Shown here piece by piece: positions 55,099-63,573 of a DNA stretch of 64,000 nucleotides. Origin of the DNA: Streptomyces brasiliensis (GTDB taxonomy: Bacteria; Actinomycetota; Actinomycetes; Streptomycetales; Streptomycetaceae); contig NZ_BMQA01000007.1 in the NCBI RefSeq assembly GCF_014647875.1, positions 62,001-126,000 of the forward strand, written 5' to 3'. Positions within the stretch are counted from its first letter, which is position 1. Each line of letters opens with the position of its first letter. The position numbers and the translations under genes were made by a program. The notes beneath the pieces are model-generated. The model saw only the letters and a list, made by a program, of their open reading frames with translations, was not told the origin of the DNA and ran no database searches.

Positions 55099-55277
55099 GG
55101 TGTGCCTCGCCTCGAACATCTTTCGGTCGGTCTGGGCACTTCCTCGTCGGGAAGAAACCCGCTTCCCCCCGCGGACGGCTAGCCGTTCCCGCTCCAGCCA
55201 AGCGGCCGGTGAGGCCACCACAGCATCACATCCAGAGCGAATACCCATGCAAGAGGTGAAACCAATAATTCCCTCAA

Positions 55278-55910
55278 CTACCGGGCATCACGCACCAATT
55301 CATAGGCATCCCATAGATTCCGGCCCGTGTACGAGTGTGTCGCGAGACCGGCGAGATGCCCGTCCGCGTTGACCGCGACGGACACTGGCACCGAGGCGAA
55401 CAGGTCCTGGTCCGACATCGAATCCCCGTAGGCCACACAGTCGGCTCGCCGCACTCCGAACTCCGCGCACAGCCGGTCCGCGATCCGCACTTTGGCAGCG
55501 GCGTTGAGGACTCCGGCCGGATCCACCGGCTCGGTGAACGGTACGGCGGGAAACCGTGATCCGAATGCCGCGTGCGCGCCCCAGCCAAGGAGCCGTTCCA
55601 CGAAGAAGGACGGGGAGAGCGAGACCACCGCGCAGTAATCGCCCGTACTTCTGATCTCCGCCCAGACCTCCCGGATGCGGGCCAACCAGGGAGCTTCCGC
55701 GAAGGCCGTGGCCACATGTGCCTCGGTGAGATCGGCCCAGAGGTCGTACACCTGCACCGCATACTCGGGCGAACCTATCCGCCCGGCCGAGATGGCTTGA
55801 TCCAGCGCCACCGTCTCGGCTTCCCGCCCCAGTTGCCGGGATATCTCCACGGGCGCGGAGGTGCCGTGCAGCAACGTGCCGTCGAGATCGAAGAGATGAA
55901 GTCGCGCCAT
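55278..55910 (-). CDS. HAD hydrolase, HAD-IB/SerB-like
   Basis: A 210-residue phosphatase. Motif I is LHLFDLDGTLLHGT, motif II VVSLSPSFF, a lysine lies in AAAKVRIADRL, and motif IV is AYGDSMSDQDLF. The small helical cap between residues 20 and 90 places it in the phosphoserine-phosphatase-like HAD-IB group. The substrate could be phosphoserine or another small phosphate. It is monocistronic, and a perfect parS lies upstream in its promoter region. Confidence 0.88.
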   Translation of the reverse strand: MARLHLFDLDGTLLHGTSAPVEISRQLGREAETVALDQAISAGRIGSPEYAVQVYDLWADLTEAHVATAFAEAPWLARIREVWAEIRSTGDYCAVVSLSPSFFVERLLGWGAHAAFGSRFPAVPFTEPVDPAGVLNAAAKVRIADRLCAEFGVRRADCVAYGDSMSDQDLFASVPVSVAVNADGHLAGLATHSYTGRNLWDAYELVRDAR

Positions 55911-55978
55911 GAGCCCCGAGGCTAATCGGGACGGGTCCGTTTCTTCGATGAATTCGCAGGTTGCTCGCCGTTCGCCCG

Positions 55979-55994
55979 TGTTTCACGTGAAACA
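55979..55994. other. Perfect parS site
   Basis: TGTTTCACGTGAAACA, extended to an 18-bp palindrome (55978-55995), lies between two divergent genes, 69 bases upstream of the HAD hydrolase start. It matches the Streptomyces ParB site exactly. Confidence 0.9.
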
Positions 55995-56104
55995 CCTCGC
56001 GCCCGTCCGGATGGCGTGCTGAGAACCACGACATGACCAAAAGGACGTGTGTCTCCACCGAAACAGGTGGACGCGGGGGGTACAGGTCGGACAGCCTGAC
56101 CTGC

Positions 56105-56971
56105 GTGCCGACTCCTTTCCTCGCCGCTCTGCCCATCCGCCGTCTGACGCTTCGTGATCTCAGCGCCTGCGCAGACCTGTCAGAAGACCGGGGGTGGCCT
56201 CGGGAGGAACACAAGTGGGGCTTCCTCCTCACCGCGGGAAAGGGTTACGGCATCGACGACCCCGACGGCGGCCTCGTCGCCGCATGCGTCGTCACCGAGT
56301 ACGGCCCGCAGGACCGTCCGGATCTGGGTGCCATCGGCATGGTCCTGGTCGCCGAACGGTACGCCCGCCAGGGCGTGGGACGCCGGCTGATGCGCCACAT
56401 CGTCTCGGCGATGGGGACCACGCCACTGACGCTGCACGCGACACCGTACGGTCGCCCGCTGTACGAGGAACTCGGCTTCAAAGTCACCGGCCGGGCGGAG
56501 ATGCTGCGGGGCCACTTCACACCGGGCGAGCCGGAGCCCCGGGTGGCCACGCGTGCGGCCACCGCCGAGGACCTCACGTCGATCCTCCGGCTGGACGAGG
56601 AGGTGTTCGGCGCCGACCGCACGCACATCATCACGCGGCTGCCGGCCTTCGCCGACCGACTGCGCGTGGCAGAGGAGAACGGCCGTCTCATCGGATACGC
56701 GGGCGTCTGGCCCAACATGGACACGCATGTCATCGGCCCGCTGATCGCTCGCGACCCGGAGACGGCCAAGGCCCTCGTCGCCTCGCTCGCCGCCCACACC
56801 GACCGTCCGCTGCGCACCGACATCGACGTACGGCACGAGGATCTGCTGGCGTGGGCGAAGGAGCGCGGGCTGGCCTCCGTGGCCTTCAACGCCGTCATGA
56901 CGTACGGCACCACGGAGCTGCCCGGCGACTGGACCCGGCGGTTCGCACCGGTGACAGTGGCAGCGGGCTGA
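56105..56971 (+). CDS. Two-domain GNAT acetyltransferase
   Basis: A 288-residue protein with two acetyltransferase-like domains. The first (about 5-135) has acetyl-CoA motif IGMVLVAERYARQGVGRRLMRHI and LYEELGFKV. The second (about 150-275) begins RVATRAATAEDLTSILRLDEEVFGADR. The acceptor is unknown. GTG 56105 (MPTPFLAALPIRRLTL) is preferred on codon bias; an ATG at 56033 would add 24 poorly biased residues. It ends in a bidirectional terminator. Confidence 0.85.
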   Translation: MPTPFLAALPIRRLTLRDLSACADLSEDRGWPREEHKWGFLLTAGKGYGIDDPDGGLVAACVVTEYGPQDRPDLGAIGMVLVAERYARQGVGRRLMRHIVSAMGTTPLTLHATPYGRPLYEELGFKVTGRAEMLRGHFTPGEPEPRVATRAATAEDLTSILRLDEEVFGADRTHIITRLPAFADRLRVAEENGRLIGYAGVWPNMDTHVIGPLIARDPETAKALVASLAAHTDRPLRTDIDVRHEDLLAWAKERGLASVAFNAVMTYGTTELPGDWTRRFAPVTVAAG

Positions 56972-56987
56972 GCGGCTGATACGGCGG

Positions 56988-57019
56988 CGCCGGCCCCCAC
57001 TCCACGGTGGGGGCCGGCG
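56988..57019. terminator. Bidirectional terminator between convergent genes
   Basis: A perfect 13-bp stem (56988-57000 with 57007-57019) with a 6-base loop sits between the GNAT stop at 56971 and the HbpS-like stop at 57052. Confidence 0.8.
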
Positions 57020-57051
57020 TCTTCGTCGTCGGTGACTCAGGTGTCGGTGAC

Positions 57052-57471
57052 TCAGACGAGCGCCGACACGGCCGCGAGGGCGAAGCCGTGGTCCTGCTCC
57101 GGCGCGCCTCCGCCCACACCGATCGCGCCGATCAGTCGGCCGTCGCGGTGGACCGGGATGCCGCCCGCGATGAACAGCAGGGGCCGGTCGAGCGCGGTGG
57201 GCAGGGTGTGGAAGAGACCGCCGGGCTGGACGGCGTCGACGAGATCCGCTGTGGGGGCATTGAGCTGGAGGGCCGTGTAGGCCTTGCGGGTGCTGGTCTC
57301 TCCGGAGATCAGCACGGCGCGGTCGTCCCGCCGGAAGGCGAGCAGATGGCCACCGGCGTCCAGGACGGTGACGCTGACCGTGACCCCGGCGGCCTCGGCC
57401 ACGCGGCGGGCCGCGGTGACGAGGAGCTCGGCGTCCTGGGTGGTGAGCGGGGTGACGGTGGTCGTGCTCAT
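57052..57471 (-). CDS. HbpS/GlcG family protein
   Basis: A 139-residue protein of the DUF336 family, which includes the Streptomyces heme-binding redox sensor HbpS and GlcG. Typical segments are TVTVLDAGGHLLAFRRDDRAVLIS, RKAYTALQL and GGIPVHRDGRLIGAIGVGGGAPEQDHGFA. Whether it binds heme is unknown. No signal peptide is seen, so it is probably cytoplasmic, unlike secreted HbpS. It lies downstream of the MFS gene, separated by a terminator. Confidence 0.87.
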   Translation of the reverse strand: MSTTTVTPLTTQDAELLVTAARRVAEAAGVTVSVTVLDAGGHLLAFRRDDRAVLISGETSTRKAYTALQLNAPTADLVDAVQPGGLFHTLPTALDRPLLFIAGGIPVHRDGRLIGAIGVGGGAPEQDHGFALAAVSALV

Positions 57472-57544
57472 GGAGAGTTCTCCCTGGGTGGTGCTGAAGG
57501 GGTGATTTCAAGGGGTGCCGGCGAGGGGGCTGCCAGGTTCATAT

Positions 57545-57567
57545 GCGGGGCCGGAGACCGGCCCCGC
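57545..57567 (-). terminator. Terminator after the MFS transporter gene
   Basis: A perfect 10-bp stem (57545-57554 with 57558-57567) and a 3-base loop lie 13 bases beyond the stop of the leftward MFS gene. Confidence 0.75.
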
Positions 57568-57579
57568 AGCCCCGACGTC

Positions 57580-58788
57580 TCAGTGGTGAACCGCCGTGCG
57601 CTGCCGCGCGGGCGTGCCGCCGGCCACCACGACGCCGGGGGCGTCGGCCCGGTGCTCCAGGGCGGCCGAGAGGATGGCGAGGACGAGGGCGGCCGCGGCC
57701 AGGGCGGCGCCGACCCAGTTGGGGGCGGTGTAGCCGAAGCCGGCCGCGATGACGATGCCGCCGAGCCAGGCGGAGAGGGCGTTGCCCAGGTTGAAGGCGC
57801 CGATGTTGACGGCGGACGCCAGCGTGGGAGCGCCGTGCGCCTGGTCCAGGACCCGCTTCTGCAGCGGCGGGACGGTGGCGAAGCCCAGGGCGCCGATGAG
57901 GGCGATGGTCACGGCTGCCGCGATCTTGTTGTGCGCGGTGAGAGTGAACACGGCGAGCACGACGGCAAGGGCGCCGAGCGAGACGTACAGCATGGGCATC
58001 AGAGCGCGGTCGGCGAACTTGCCGCCGACGAGGTTGCCGCCGACCATGCCGAGGCCGAAGAGCACCAGCAGCCAGGTGACCGAGCCGTCGGCGAAGCCGG
58101 CGACGTGGGTCATCATCGGCGCGATGTAGGTGATCGCCGCGAAGACTCCGCCGAAGCCGAGGACGGTCATCGCCATGGCGAGCAGGACCTGGGCGTTCTT
58201 GAAGGCGGCCAGTTCGTGGCGCAGATGCACTCCCTCGGGCCTGGGCAGCTCGGGGACCAGCTTGGCGATGCCGACCAGGCCGACGACGCCGAGCGCGGCC
58301 ACGATGCCGAAGGTGACGCGCCAGCCGACCTGTTGTCCGACGAGGGTGCCGAGCGGGACGCCGACGACGTTGGCCACGGTCAGGCCGGTGAACATCATCG
58401 CGATGGCCCCGGCCTTCCTGTCGGGGGCGACCAGTTCGGCCGCGACGACCGATCCGATGCCGAAGAAGGCGCCGTGGGCGAGGGAGGCGACCACGCGTCC
58501 GATCAGCATCACCGCAAAGACGGGCGCCACGGCGGAGAGCAGGTTCCCTGCGATGAACAGGCCCATCAGCACCATCAGCATCCGCTTGCGCGGGACCTTG
58601 GTGCCGAGCACGGTCATCAGCGGCGCGCCGATCACCACGCCGAGCGCGTACCCGGTCACGAGCAGGCCCGCGGTGGGGATGGAGACCCCGAAGCCGCCCG
58701 CGACCTCGGGCAGCAGGCCCATGATCACGAATTCGGTCGTTCCGATTCCGAAGGCCCCGATCGCGAGGGCCAGAAGCGCGAGAGGCAT
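57580..58788 (-). CDS. MFS drug/sugar efflux transporter
   Basis: A 402-residue, 12-helix transporter of the DHA1 (CmlA/AraJ-like) type. It starts MPLALLALAIGAFGIGTTEFVIMGLLPEV and has the TM4-region motif VVASLAHGAFFG and a loop segment GTKVPRKRMLM. Typical functions are export of antibiotics, sugars or arabinose-like molecules. ATG 58788 was chosen; a GTG at 58839 would add 17 residues with atypical codons. It is divergent from the MarR gene, which probably represses it through the operator at 58841-58867. Confidence 0.88.
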   Translation of the reverse strand: MPLALLALAIGAFGIGTTEFVIMGLLPEVAGGFGVSIPTAGLLVTGYALGVVIGAPLMTVLGTKVPRKRMLMVLMGLFIAGNLLSAVAPVFAVMLIGRVVASLAHGAFFGIGSVVAAELVAPDRKAGAIAMMFTGLTVANVVGVPLGTLVGQQVGWRVTFGIVAALGVVGLVGIAKLVPELPRPEGVHLRHELAAFKNAQVLLAMAMTVLGFGGVFAAITYIAPMMTHVAGFADGSVTWLLVLFGLGMVGGNLVGGKFADRALMPMLYVSLGALAVVLAVFTLTAHNKIAAAVTIALIGALGFATVPPLQKRVLDQAHGAPTLASAVNIGAFNLGNALSAWLGGIVIAAGFGYTAPNWVGAALAAAALVLAILSAALEHRADAPGVVVAGGTPARQRTAVHH

Positions 58789-58840
58789 GAGGAGGTATAC
58801 CTTCCCAGACGATTGCAGGAGCGCTTTGCGTGCGTTCACA

Positions 58841-58867
58841 ATAGTTGCAGACGCGGACTATATGCAA
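58841..58867. promoter_or_regulatory. Candidate MarR operator between divergent genes
   Basis: TTGCA (58845-58849) and TGCAA (58863-58867) face each other 13 bases apart. ATAGT (58841-58845) and ACTAT (58857-58861) form an overlapping inverted repeat. The site lies between the MFS and MarR starts, so one regulator could control both. Confidence 0.55.
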
Positions 58868-58930
58868 GCACAGGATATTGCGACCCTGCTCTATCCTGGT
58901 TCCAGCCGCTCCGGGACGGAGGAAATGCCA

Positions 58931-59389
58931 ATGACAGCGACGGACCCCGCGCTCACCGCCCTCGCCCAGGGCTGGTCCGCCCTTGCCCTGCTGCACGGGA
59001 GGATCGAGGCGCACATCGAGCGCGTCCTGCAGGCGAAGCACGACCTGAGCGTGCGCGAGTACTTCCTGCTCGACGTGCTCAGCCGGCAGCACGACGGCGA
59101 CGGAGGTCATCTGCAGATGAAGCAGGTCGCCGACGCGGTCGTCCTGAGTCAGAGCGCCACCACCCGGCTGGTCACGCGCCTCGAGGACCGCCGCCTCCTG
59201 GAGCGCTATCTCTGCCCGACGGACCGACGCGGCATCTACACGAACGTCACCGCCGCGGGGCTCAAGCTGCTCGATGCGGCGCGTCCGACCAATGACGCCG
59301 CCCTGCGCGAGGCCCTCGACGAGGCGGCCAGGAACCCCGAGCTGGCTCCGCTGGTCCGCGTCGTAAAGTCGCTGAACGTACCCGCATAG
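58931..59389 (+). CDS. MarR family transcriptional regulator
   Basis: A 152-residue winged-helix regulator. DLSVREYFLLDVLSRQHDGDGGHLQMKQVADAV and SQSATTRLVTRLEDRRLLERYLCPTDRRGIYTNVT form the recognition helix and the wing, with the conserved DRR. It probably represses the divergent MFS gene and is relieved by a ligand. ATG 58931 has GGAGG 8 bases upstream; the ATG at 58925 overlaps that site. It is followed by a GNAT gene 9 bases downstream. Confidence 0.9.
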   Translation: MTATDPALTALAQGWSALALLHGRIEAHIERVLQAKHDLSVREYFLLDVLSRQHDGDGGHLQMKQVADAVVLSQSATTRLVTRLEDRRLLERYLCPTDRRGIYTNVTAAGLKLLDAARPTNDAALREALDEAARNPELAPLVRVVKSLNVPA

Positions 59390-59398
59390 GGTGCGGAC

Positions 59399-59851
59399 AT
59401 GGGAGATCTTGAAATACGCGCCGCCGTCGCCGACGACATCCCTGCGATCGTCGGCATGCTCGCCGACGACCCACTGGGCGCGCAGCGCGAGTCACCCGAC
59501 GACATCGCGCCGTATCTGACCGCGCTGGAGCGACTGGACGCGGATCCGAACCAGCACTTGGTCGTCGCCGTGAGCGACGGCCGCGTGATCGGCACACTCC
59601 AGCTCACGGTCATTCCGGGACTGTCCAGGCGCGGTGCGACGAGGTCGATCATCGAGGCGGTACGCATCGACGCCGACGAGCGCGGCAGCGGTCTGGGGAC
59701 ACGGCTCATCGAGTGGGCCGTCGACGAATCCCGGCGCCTGGGCTGCCAGTTGGTGCAGCTGACGTCCGACAAGTCACGGACCGAGGCTCACCGCTTCTAT
59801 GAACGGCTCGGGTTCACGCCCTCACACCTGGGATTCAAACTCCAGCTCTGA
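59399..59851 (+). CDS. GNAT acetyltransferase
   Basis: A 150-residue single-domain acetyltransferase. It has a helix AAVADDIPAIVGMLADD, the strand HLVVAVSDGRVIGTLQLTVIPGL, the acetyl-CoA loop RIDADERGSGLGTRLIEWAVDE, and RFYERLGFTPSH. The close spacing to the MarR gene suggests cotranscription and perhaps a shared role in detoxification. The acceptor is unknown. AGGGT precedes the ATG. Confidence 0.88.
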   Translation: MGDLEIRAAVADDIPAIVGMLADDPLGAQRESPDDIAPYLTALERLDADPNQHLVVAVSDGRVIGTLQLTVIPGLSRRGATRSIIEAVRIDADERGSGLGTRLIEWAVDESRRLGCQLVQLTSDKSRTEAHRFYERLGFTPSHLGFKLQL

Positions 59852-59878
59852 GGTCCGGCGCGCTCCCGGGAGCGGAAG

Positions 59879-59910
59879 AAGCGGCGTGTTTCACGTGAAA
59901 CACGCCGCTT
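59879..59910. other. parS site inside a 32-bp perfect palindrome
   Basis: TGTTTCACGTGAAACA (59887-59902) is flanked by AAGCGGCG (59879-59886) and CGCCGCTT (59903-59910), so the whole 32 bases form a perfect inverted repeat. It lies between two convergent genes (stops at 59851 and 59940). It is thus both a perfect ParB site and a possible bidirectional terminator. Confidence 0.88.
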
Positions 59911-59939
59911 TCCCTTGATGCCTCCGCGTTCGATGGCGT

Positions 59940-61325
59940 CTAGCCGATCCCGCGCCACCCCTCCGGATCCACACCACCCGGCACCGGAGCCGCCTCGTCG
60001 TACGGCTGACGCGTGAACACGAACGAGCCGAGGTCGAGATGGCTCGCGGATCCGTCAGGACGCCGTACGGCCCGCAGGACCTCTCCCGCGTAATAGCCCT
60101 CGAGACCCGTCCAGGTGCCGTCACCATTGGCCCGGAACCGCGAGCGGCGGCCCTTGCCGGACAGCGGTTCCAGTGAGACGAGACCGTCGGCGGTCACCCT
60201 CAGGGCGAAGCCGTATGTGCCCCAGTACCATGGGCCCGCCAACTCCAGTACCGATCGGTCGACTTCGCGCAGGGGCCGCCAGGGCTCGGGGATCCTCGGC
60301 TCCGCCTCGGCGACGATGCGGATCAGATCGGCGCCGACCGCCGACAGCAACGGGCCCGAGGTGCAATTGGCCAGGACGACGGCGGCGACGTCGTCCTCGA
60401 TACTGATGGTGAGGTTTGCCAGGAAGCCCGGGAGCGAACCGGAGTGACCGACAAGAAGCCTGCCGTCACGGTGCTGGACCTGCATACCGAGTCCGTAGGC
60501 GGCGCCGTCGACGACGTCGGCCGCTTCGGCCGGTGCCGCGGGCGTGCGCATCTCCCGTACGGACTCCGCGCTCAGCACCCGGTCGTCCCCGTTCGCCAGG
60601 AAGACCGCGAACCGGGCCAGATCTCCTGTGGTGGACCACAGTTGACCTGCCGGAGCCATACGGCCGAGGTCCTCGACGGGCTCCGGAAGGAGCGCGTCGG
60701 CCCAGGGATGCACGGCCCAGCCGCCCGCATGCGGTGCCCGCGGCTGTGCGCCGGTGCGATCCAGACCAAGGGGTTCCAGCACCTCGCGCCGCAGCACCTC
60801 CTCCCAGGGCGCACCACGTAGCTCCTCCACCAGCGCGCCCAGCAGGGTGTAGCCCGGGTTCGAGTAGTGGTGCCGCCGGCCGACGGCATGCACCAGGGGC
60901 TGTTCGCCGAGCACATCACTCAGTTCGGGGCGCAGCGACCCCGGCGTCCGCTCCCACCACGGCGCGGGTGACTCGGCCGCCAGCCCGCCCGTGTGCGCGA
61001 GCAACTCGGCGATCATGGCCTCCCCCGCGCCGGTGCCCGGCAGGTGCTTCTCCAACGGGTCACCCAGATCCAGCACGCCCTCGTCACGCAGCCGCAGCAC
61101 GAGCACGGCCGTGAACGTCTTCGTGATCGACCCGATCCGGTACTGCACGTCCTCGTCGGGCCCGTGCCCGTCCACGGAGGTCCGCGACCCGTGCCACACG
61201 GCCCGGCCTCCCCGCACCACCGCCGCCACCAACGACGGCGCCCGTCCCGCGGCCTGCGCCACGGCAATCCGATGCACCAAAGCCCGCCGTGTACCGGGAA
61301 GCAACTCTTCCGAAGATGTCGTCAT
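59940..61325 (-). CDS. Serine hydrolase of the beta-lactamase/DD-peptidase family
   Basis: A 461-residue protein of the class C beta-lactamase-like fold. The nucleophile motif is GSITKTF (SxxK near residue 66), the Tyr motif HYSNPGY, and the third motif GHSGSLPG (HxG). A C-terminal extension of about 120 residues (from about 340) has the beta-rich pattern of esterase/peptidase relatives. No clear signal peptide is seen, so it may be cytoplasmic and act as an esterase or peptidase. It follows the dipeptidase gene, 37 bases away. Confidence 0.87.
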   Translation of the reverse strand: MTTSSEELLPGTRRALVHRIAVAQAAGRAPSLVAAVVRGGRAVWHGSRTSVDGHGPDEDVQYRIGSITKTFTAVLVLRLRDEGVLDLGDPLEKHLPGTGAGEAMIAELLAHTGGLAAESPAPWWERTPGSLRPELSDVLGEQPLVHAVGRRHHYSNPGYTLLGALVEELRGAPWEEVLRREVLEPLGLDRTGAQPRAPHAGGWAVHPWADALLPEPVEDLGRMAPAGQLWSTTGDLARFAVFLANGDDRVLSAESVREMRTPAAPAEAADVVDGAAYGLGMQVQHRDGRLLVGHSGSLPGFLANLTISIEDDVAAVVLANCTSGPLLSAVGADLIRIVAEAEPRIPEPWRPLREVDRSVLELAGPWYWGTYGFALRVTADGLVSLEPLSGKGRRSRFRANGDGTWTGLEGYYAGEVLRAVRRPDGSASHLDLGSFVFTRQPYDEAAPVPGGVDPEGWRGIG

Positions 61326-61362
61326 ACCCCCAGTCCACCGGCTGGGATCGCGCGCGTCGAGT

Positions 61363-62040
61363 TCATTTCCCCGGGGTCGGCGGCCCGTCGAGCTCCCTGG
61401 GGCCGTAGGGGGCGGCTTCCGCTCCTGTCGTCAGCGCCCAGTAGCGGTCTCCGTACGACCAGTGCCACCACTCGGTCGGGTAGTTGACCAGACCGGCAGC
61501 CATGAGCGCCCTGCTCAGGATGTCCCGGTGCGAACGGGCCTCCTCGCTGATGTCGACGGCCCGGGTGTAGCAGGCGCCGGCGCTCTCCTCCGGGGTCGCG
61601 TTCATCCGCGTACCCAGGTCGAGTTCACGGCCGTCGTCATCGGCGAGCGTCAGGTCGACGGCCGCCCCGGCGCTGTGCGGCGCGATCTCGGGCGGAGACA
61701 CATAGCGGCTGGCCGCGGAACGGACCTGCTCAGCGGTCCATTCCGGGTGATCGACTCGCAGTTCGCCGGCGTATGCGTCGAAGTACTGGCGCTGAAGGGA
61801 CGGCGGCCGATACCCCTCGACGAACAACAGCCGCAGCCCCCGTGGGAGTTGCTTCTGCGCTTCGAGGAGGCGGTCGAGCACTCCTTCCCGAAGATGGGCG
61901 AAGGCGCCGGCGGCGTCGTGCCACTTCCGCTCGTCGACCAGCAGGCGGCCATGCCGCCGGACATCCATGAGCCGTTCGCCGCACTCCTCGACGGGCACGG
62001 CCGCGACCCTCGGGTCGGACATCAGAATGATCTCGGTCAT
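61363..62040 (-). CDS. M15 family D-Ala-D-Ala dipeptidase, VanX/DdpX-like
   Basis: A 225-residue zinc peptidase. The metal and active-site motifs are SPPEIAPHSAGAAVDLTLAD (SxHxxGxAxD) and EWWHWSYGDRYWA. Early sections FVEGYRPPSLQRQYFD and MNATPEESAG support the VanX type, which cleaves D-Ala-D-Ala. It may recycle cell-wall dipeptide rather than confer vancomycin resistance, since no vanH or vanA neighbours exist. It is cotranscribed with the serine hydrolase gene. ATG 62040 was chosen; a second start is at 62022. Confidence 0.88.
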   Translation of the reverse strand: MTEIILMSDPRVAAVPVEECGERLMDVRRHGRLLVDERKWHDAAGAFAHLREGVLDRLLEAQKQLPRGLRLLFVEGYRPPSLQRQYFDAYAGELRVDHPEWTAEQVRSAASRYVSPPEIAPHSAGAAVDLTLADDDGRELDLGTRMNATPEESAGACYTRAVDISEEARSHRDILSRALMAAGLVNYPTEWWHWSYGDRYWALTTGAEAAPYGPRELDGPPTPGK

Positions 62041-62094
62041 GCCGCGATCATCTCCCGGGCCACAGGAACGAGACAGGCCCGCGACCGACGAACG

Positions 62095-63573
62095 TCAGGT
62101 CTGCGCCATGTCCACGAAGCGTGAGTAGTGGCCCTGGAAAGCGACCGTGATCGTGGCCGTGGGGCCGTTTCGGTGCTTGGCGACGATCAGGTCGGCCTCG
62201 CCCGCGCGGGGAGACTCCTTCTCGTACGCGTCCTCACGGTGCAGCAGGATGACCATGTCGGCATCCTGCTCGATCGACCCGGACTCACGCAGGTCGGAGA
62301 CCATCGGCTTCTTGTCGGTGCGCTGCTCGGGGCCACGGTTGAGCTGGGAGAGCGCGATGACCGGGAGCTCCAGCTCCTTGGCGAGGAGCTTGAGGTTACG
62401 GGACATGTCCGAGACCTCCTGCTGACGGCTCTCGGCGCGCTTGGAGCCGCCGGACTGCATCAGCTGGAGATAGTCGATGACAACCAGCTTGAGGTCGTTG
62501 CGCTGCTTCAGCCGACGGCACTTGGCGCGGATCTCCATCATCGACAGGTTCGGGGAGTCATCGATGTAGAGGGGAGCCGCGGACACGTCCGGCATCCGGC
62601 GGGCCAGGCGCGTCCAGTCCTCGTCGGTCATCGTGCCGGACCGCATGTGATGCAACGCGACACGTGCCTCGGCGGACAGCAGACGCATCGCGATCTCGTT
62701 CCGGCCCATTTCGAGCGAGAAGATCACGCTCGGCAGGTTGTTCTTGATCGAGGCCGCCCGCGCGAAGTCCAGCGCCAGCGTGGACTTACCCATGGCAGGA
62801 CGGGCCGCGATGACGATCATCTGGCCGGGGTGCAGCCCGTTGGTGAGGGAGTCGAAGTCGGTGAAGCCCGTGGGCACACCGGTCATCTCGCCGCTGCGCG
62901 AGCCGATCGCCTCGATCTCGTCGAGCGCGCCCTCCATGATGTCGCCGAGCGGCAGATAGTCCTCGCTGGTGCGCTGCTCGGTGACCGCGTAGATCTCGGC
63001 CTGCGCACGGTTGACGATCTCGTCGACGTCGCCGTCGGCCGCGTATCCCATCTGCGTGATGCGCGTCCCGGCCTCCACCAGGCGGCGCAGGACGGCCCGC
63101 TCGTGGACGATCTCCGCGTAGTACTCGGCGTTCGCCGCCGTGGGCACCGTCTGGACGAGACCGTGCAGATACGAGGCGCCGCCGACCTTGTTGATCTCGC
63201 CGCGCTTGGTGAGTTCGGCCGCGATCGTGATCGGGTCGGCCGGCTCGCCCTTCGCGTAGACATCGAGGATCGCCTGGTAGATCGTCTCGTGCGCGGGCTT
63301 GTAGAAGTCGTGGCCCTTGAGCAGCTCGACCACGTCCGCGATGGCGTCCTTGGACAGCAGCATGCCGCCGAGAACGGACTGCTCCGCGTCGAGGTCCTGC
63401 GGCGGCACCCGTTCGAAGGACGAACTGCCGCCGTCCCAGGCACCGTTCTCCCGGCCCCGGTCGTGCTGGTCGTCACGGATTCGGCCGGTGTCGCCGCGCC
63501 GGCGGGCGGCAGGCAAACGATCACCGGGTCCACTGTCGGCCCACGGGTCGTCCAAGGGCTCGGAAATGCTCAT
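62095..63573 (-). CDS. dnaB: Replicative DNA helicase
   Basis: A 492-residue hexameric helicase. After a Streptomyces-specific N-terminus (SISEPLDDPWADSG, acidic and Gly-rich) comes the DnaB N-terminal domain (PPQDLDAEQSVLGGMLLSKDAIADV). The RecA-like core follows, with Walker A AARPAMGKSTLALDFAR, Walker B region LVVIDYLQLMQ, and DLRESGSIEQDADMVILLHR. It unwinds DNA ahead of the fork. No intein is seen. ATG 63573 follows GGAGGAGG 7 bases away. DnaA boxes lie in the upstream region. Confidence 0.96.
   Translation of the reverse strand: MSISEPLDDPWADSGPGDRLPAARRRGDTGRIRDDQHDRGRENGAWDGGSSSFERVPPQDLDAEQSVLGGMLLSKDAIADVVELLKGHDFYKPAHETIYQAILDVYAKGEPADPITIAAELTKRGEINKVGGASYLHGLVQTVPTAANAEYYAEIVHERAVLRRLVEAGTRITQMGYAADGDVDEIVNRAQAEIYAVTEQRTSEDYLPLGDIMEGALDEIEAIGSRSGEMTGVPTGFTDFDSLTNGLHPGQMIVIAARPAMGKSTLALDFARAASIKNNLPSVIFSLEMGRNEIAMRLLSAEARVALHHMRSGTMTDEDWTRLARRMPDVSAAPLYIDDSPNLSMMEIRAKCRRLKQRNDLKLVVIDYLQLMQSGGSKRAESRQQEVSDMSRNLKLLAKELELPVIALSQLNRGPEQRTDKKPMVSDLRESGSIEQDADMVILLHREDAYEKESPRAGEADLIVAKHRNGPTATITVAFQGHYSRFVDMAQT

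Noticed and set aside
57007..59295. 762-residue plus-strand open frame
   Set aside because: It is antisense to the HbpS-like and MFS genes and in the wrong frame for the MarR gene. No signal of a real protein is seen.
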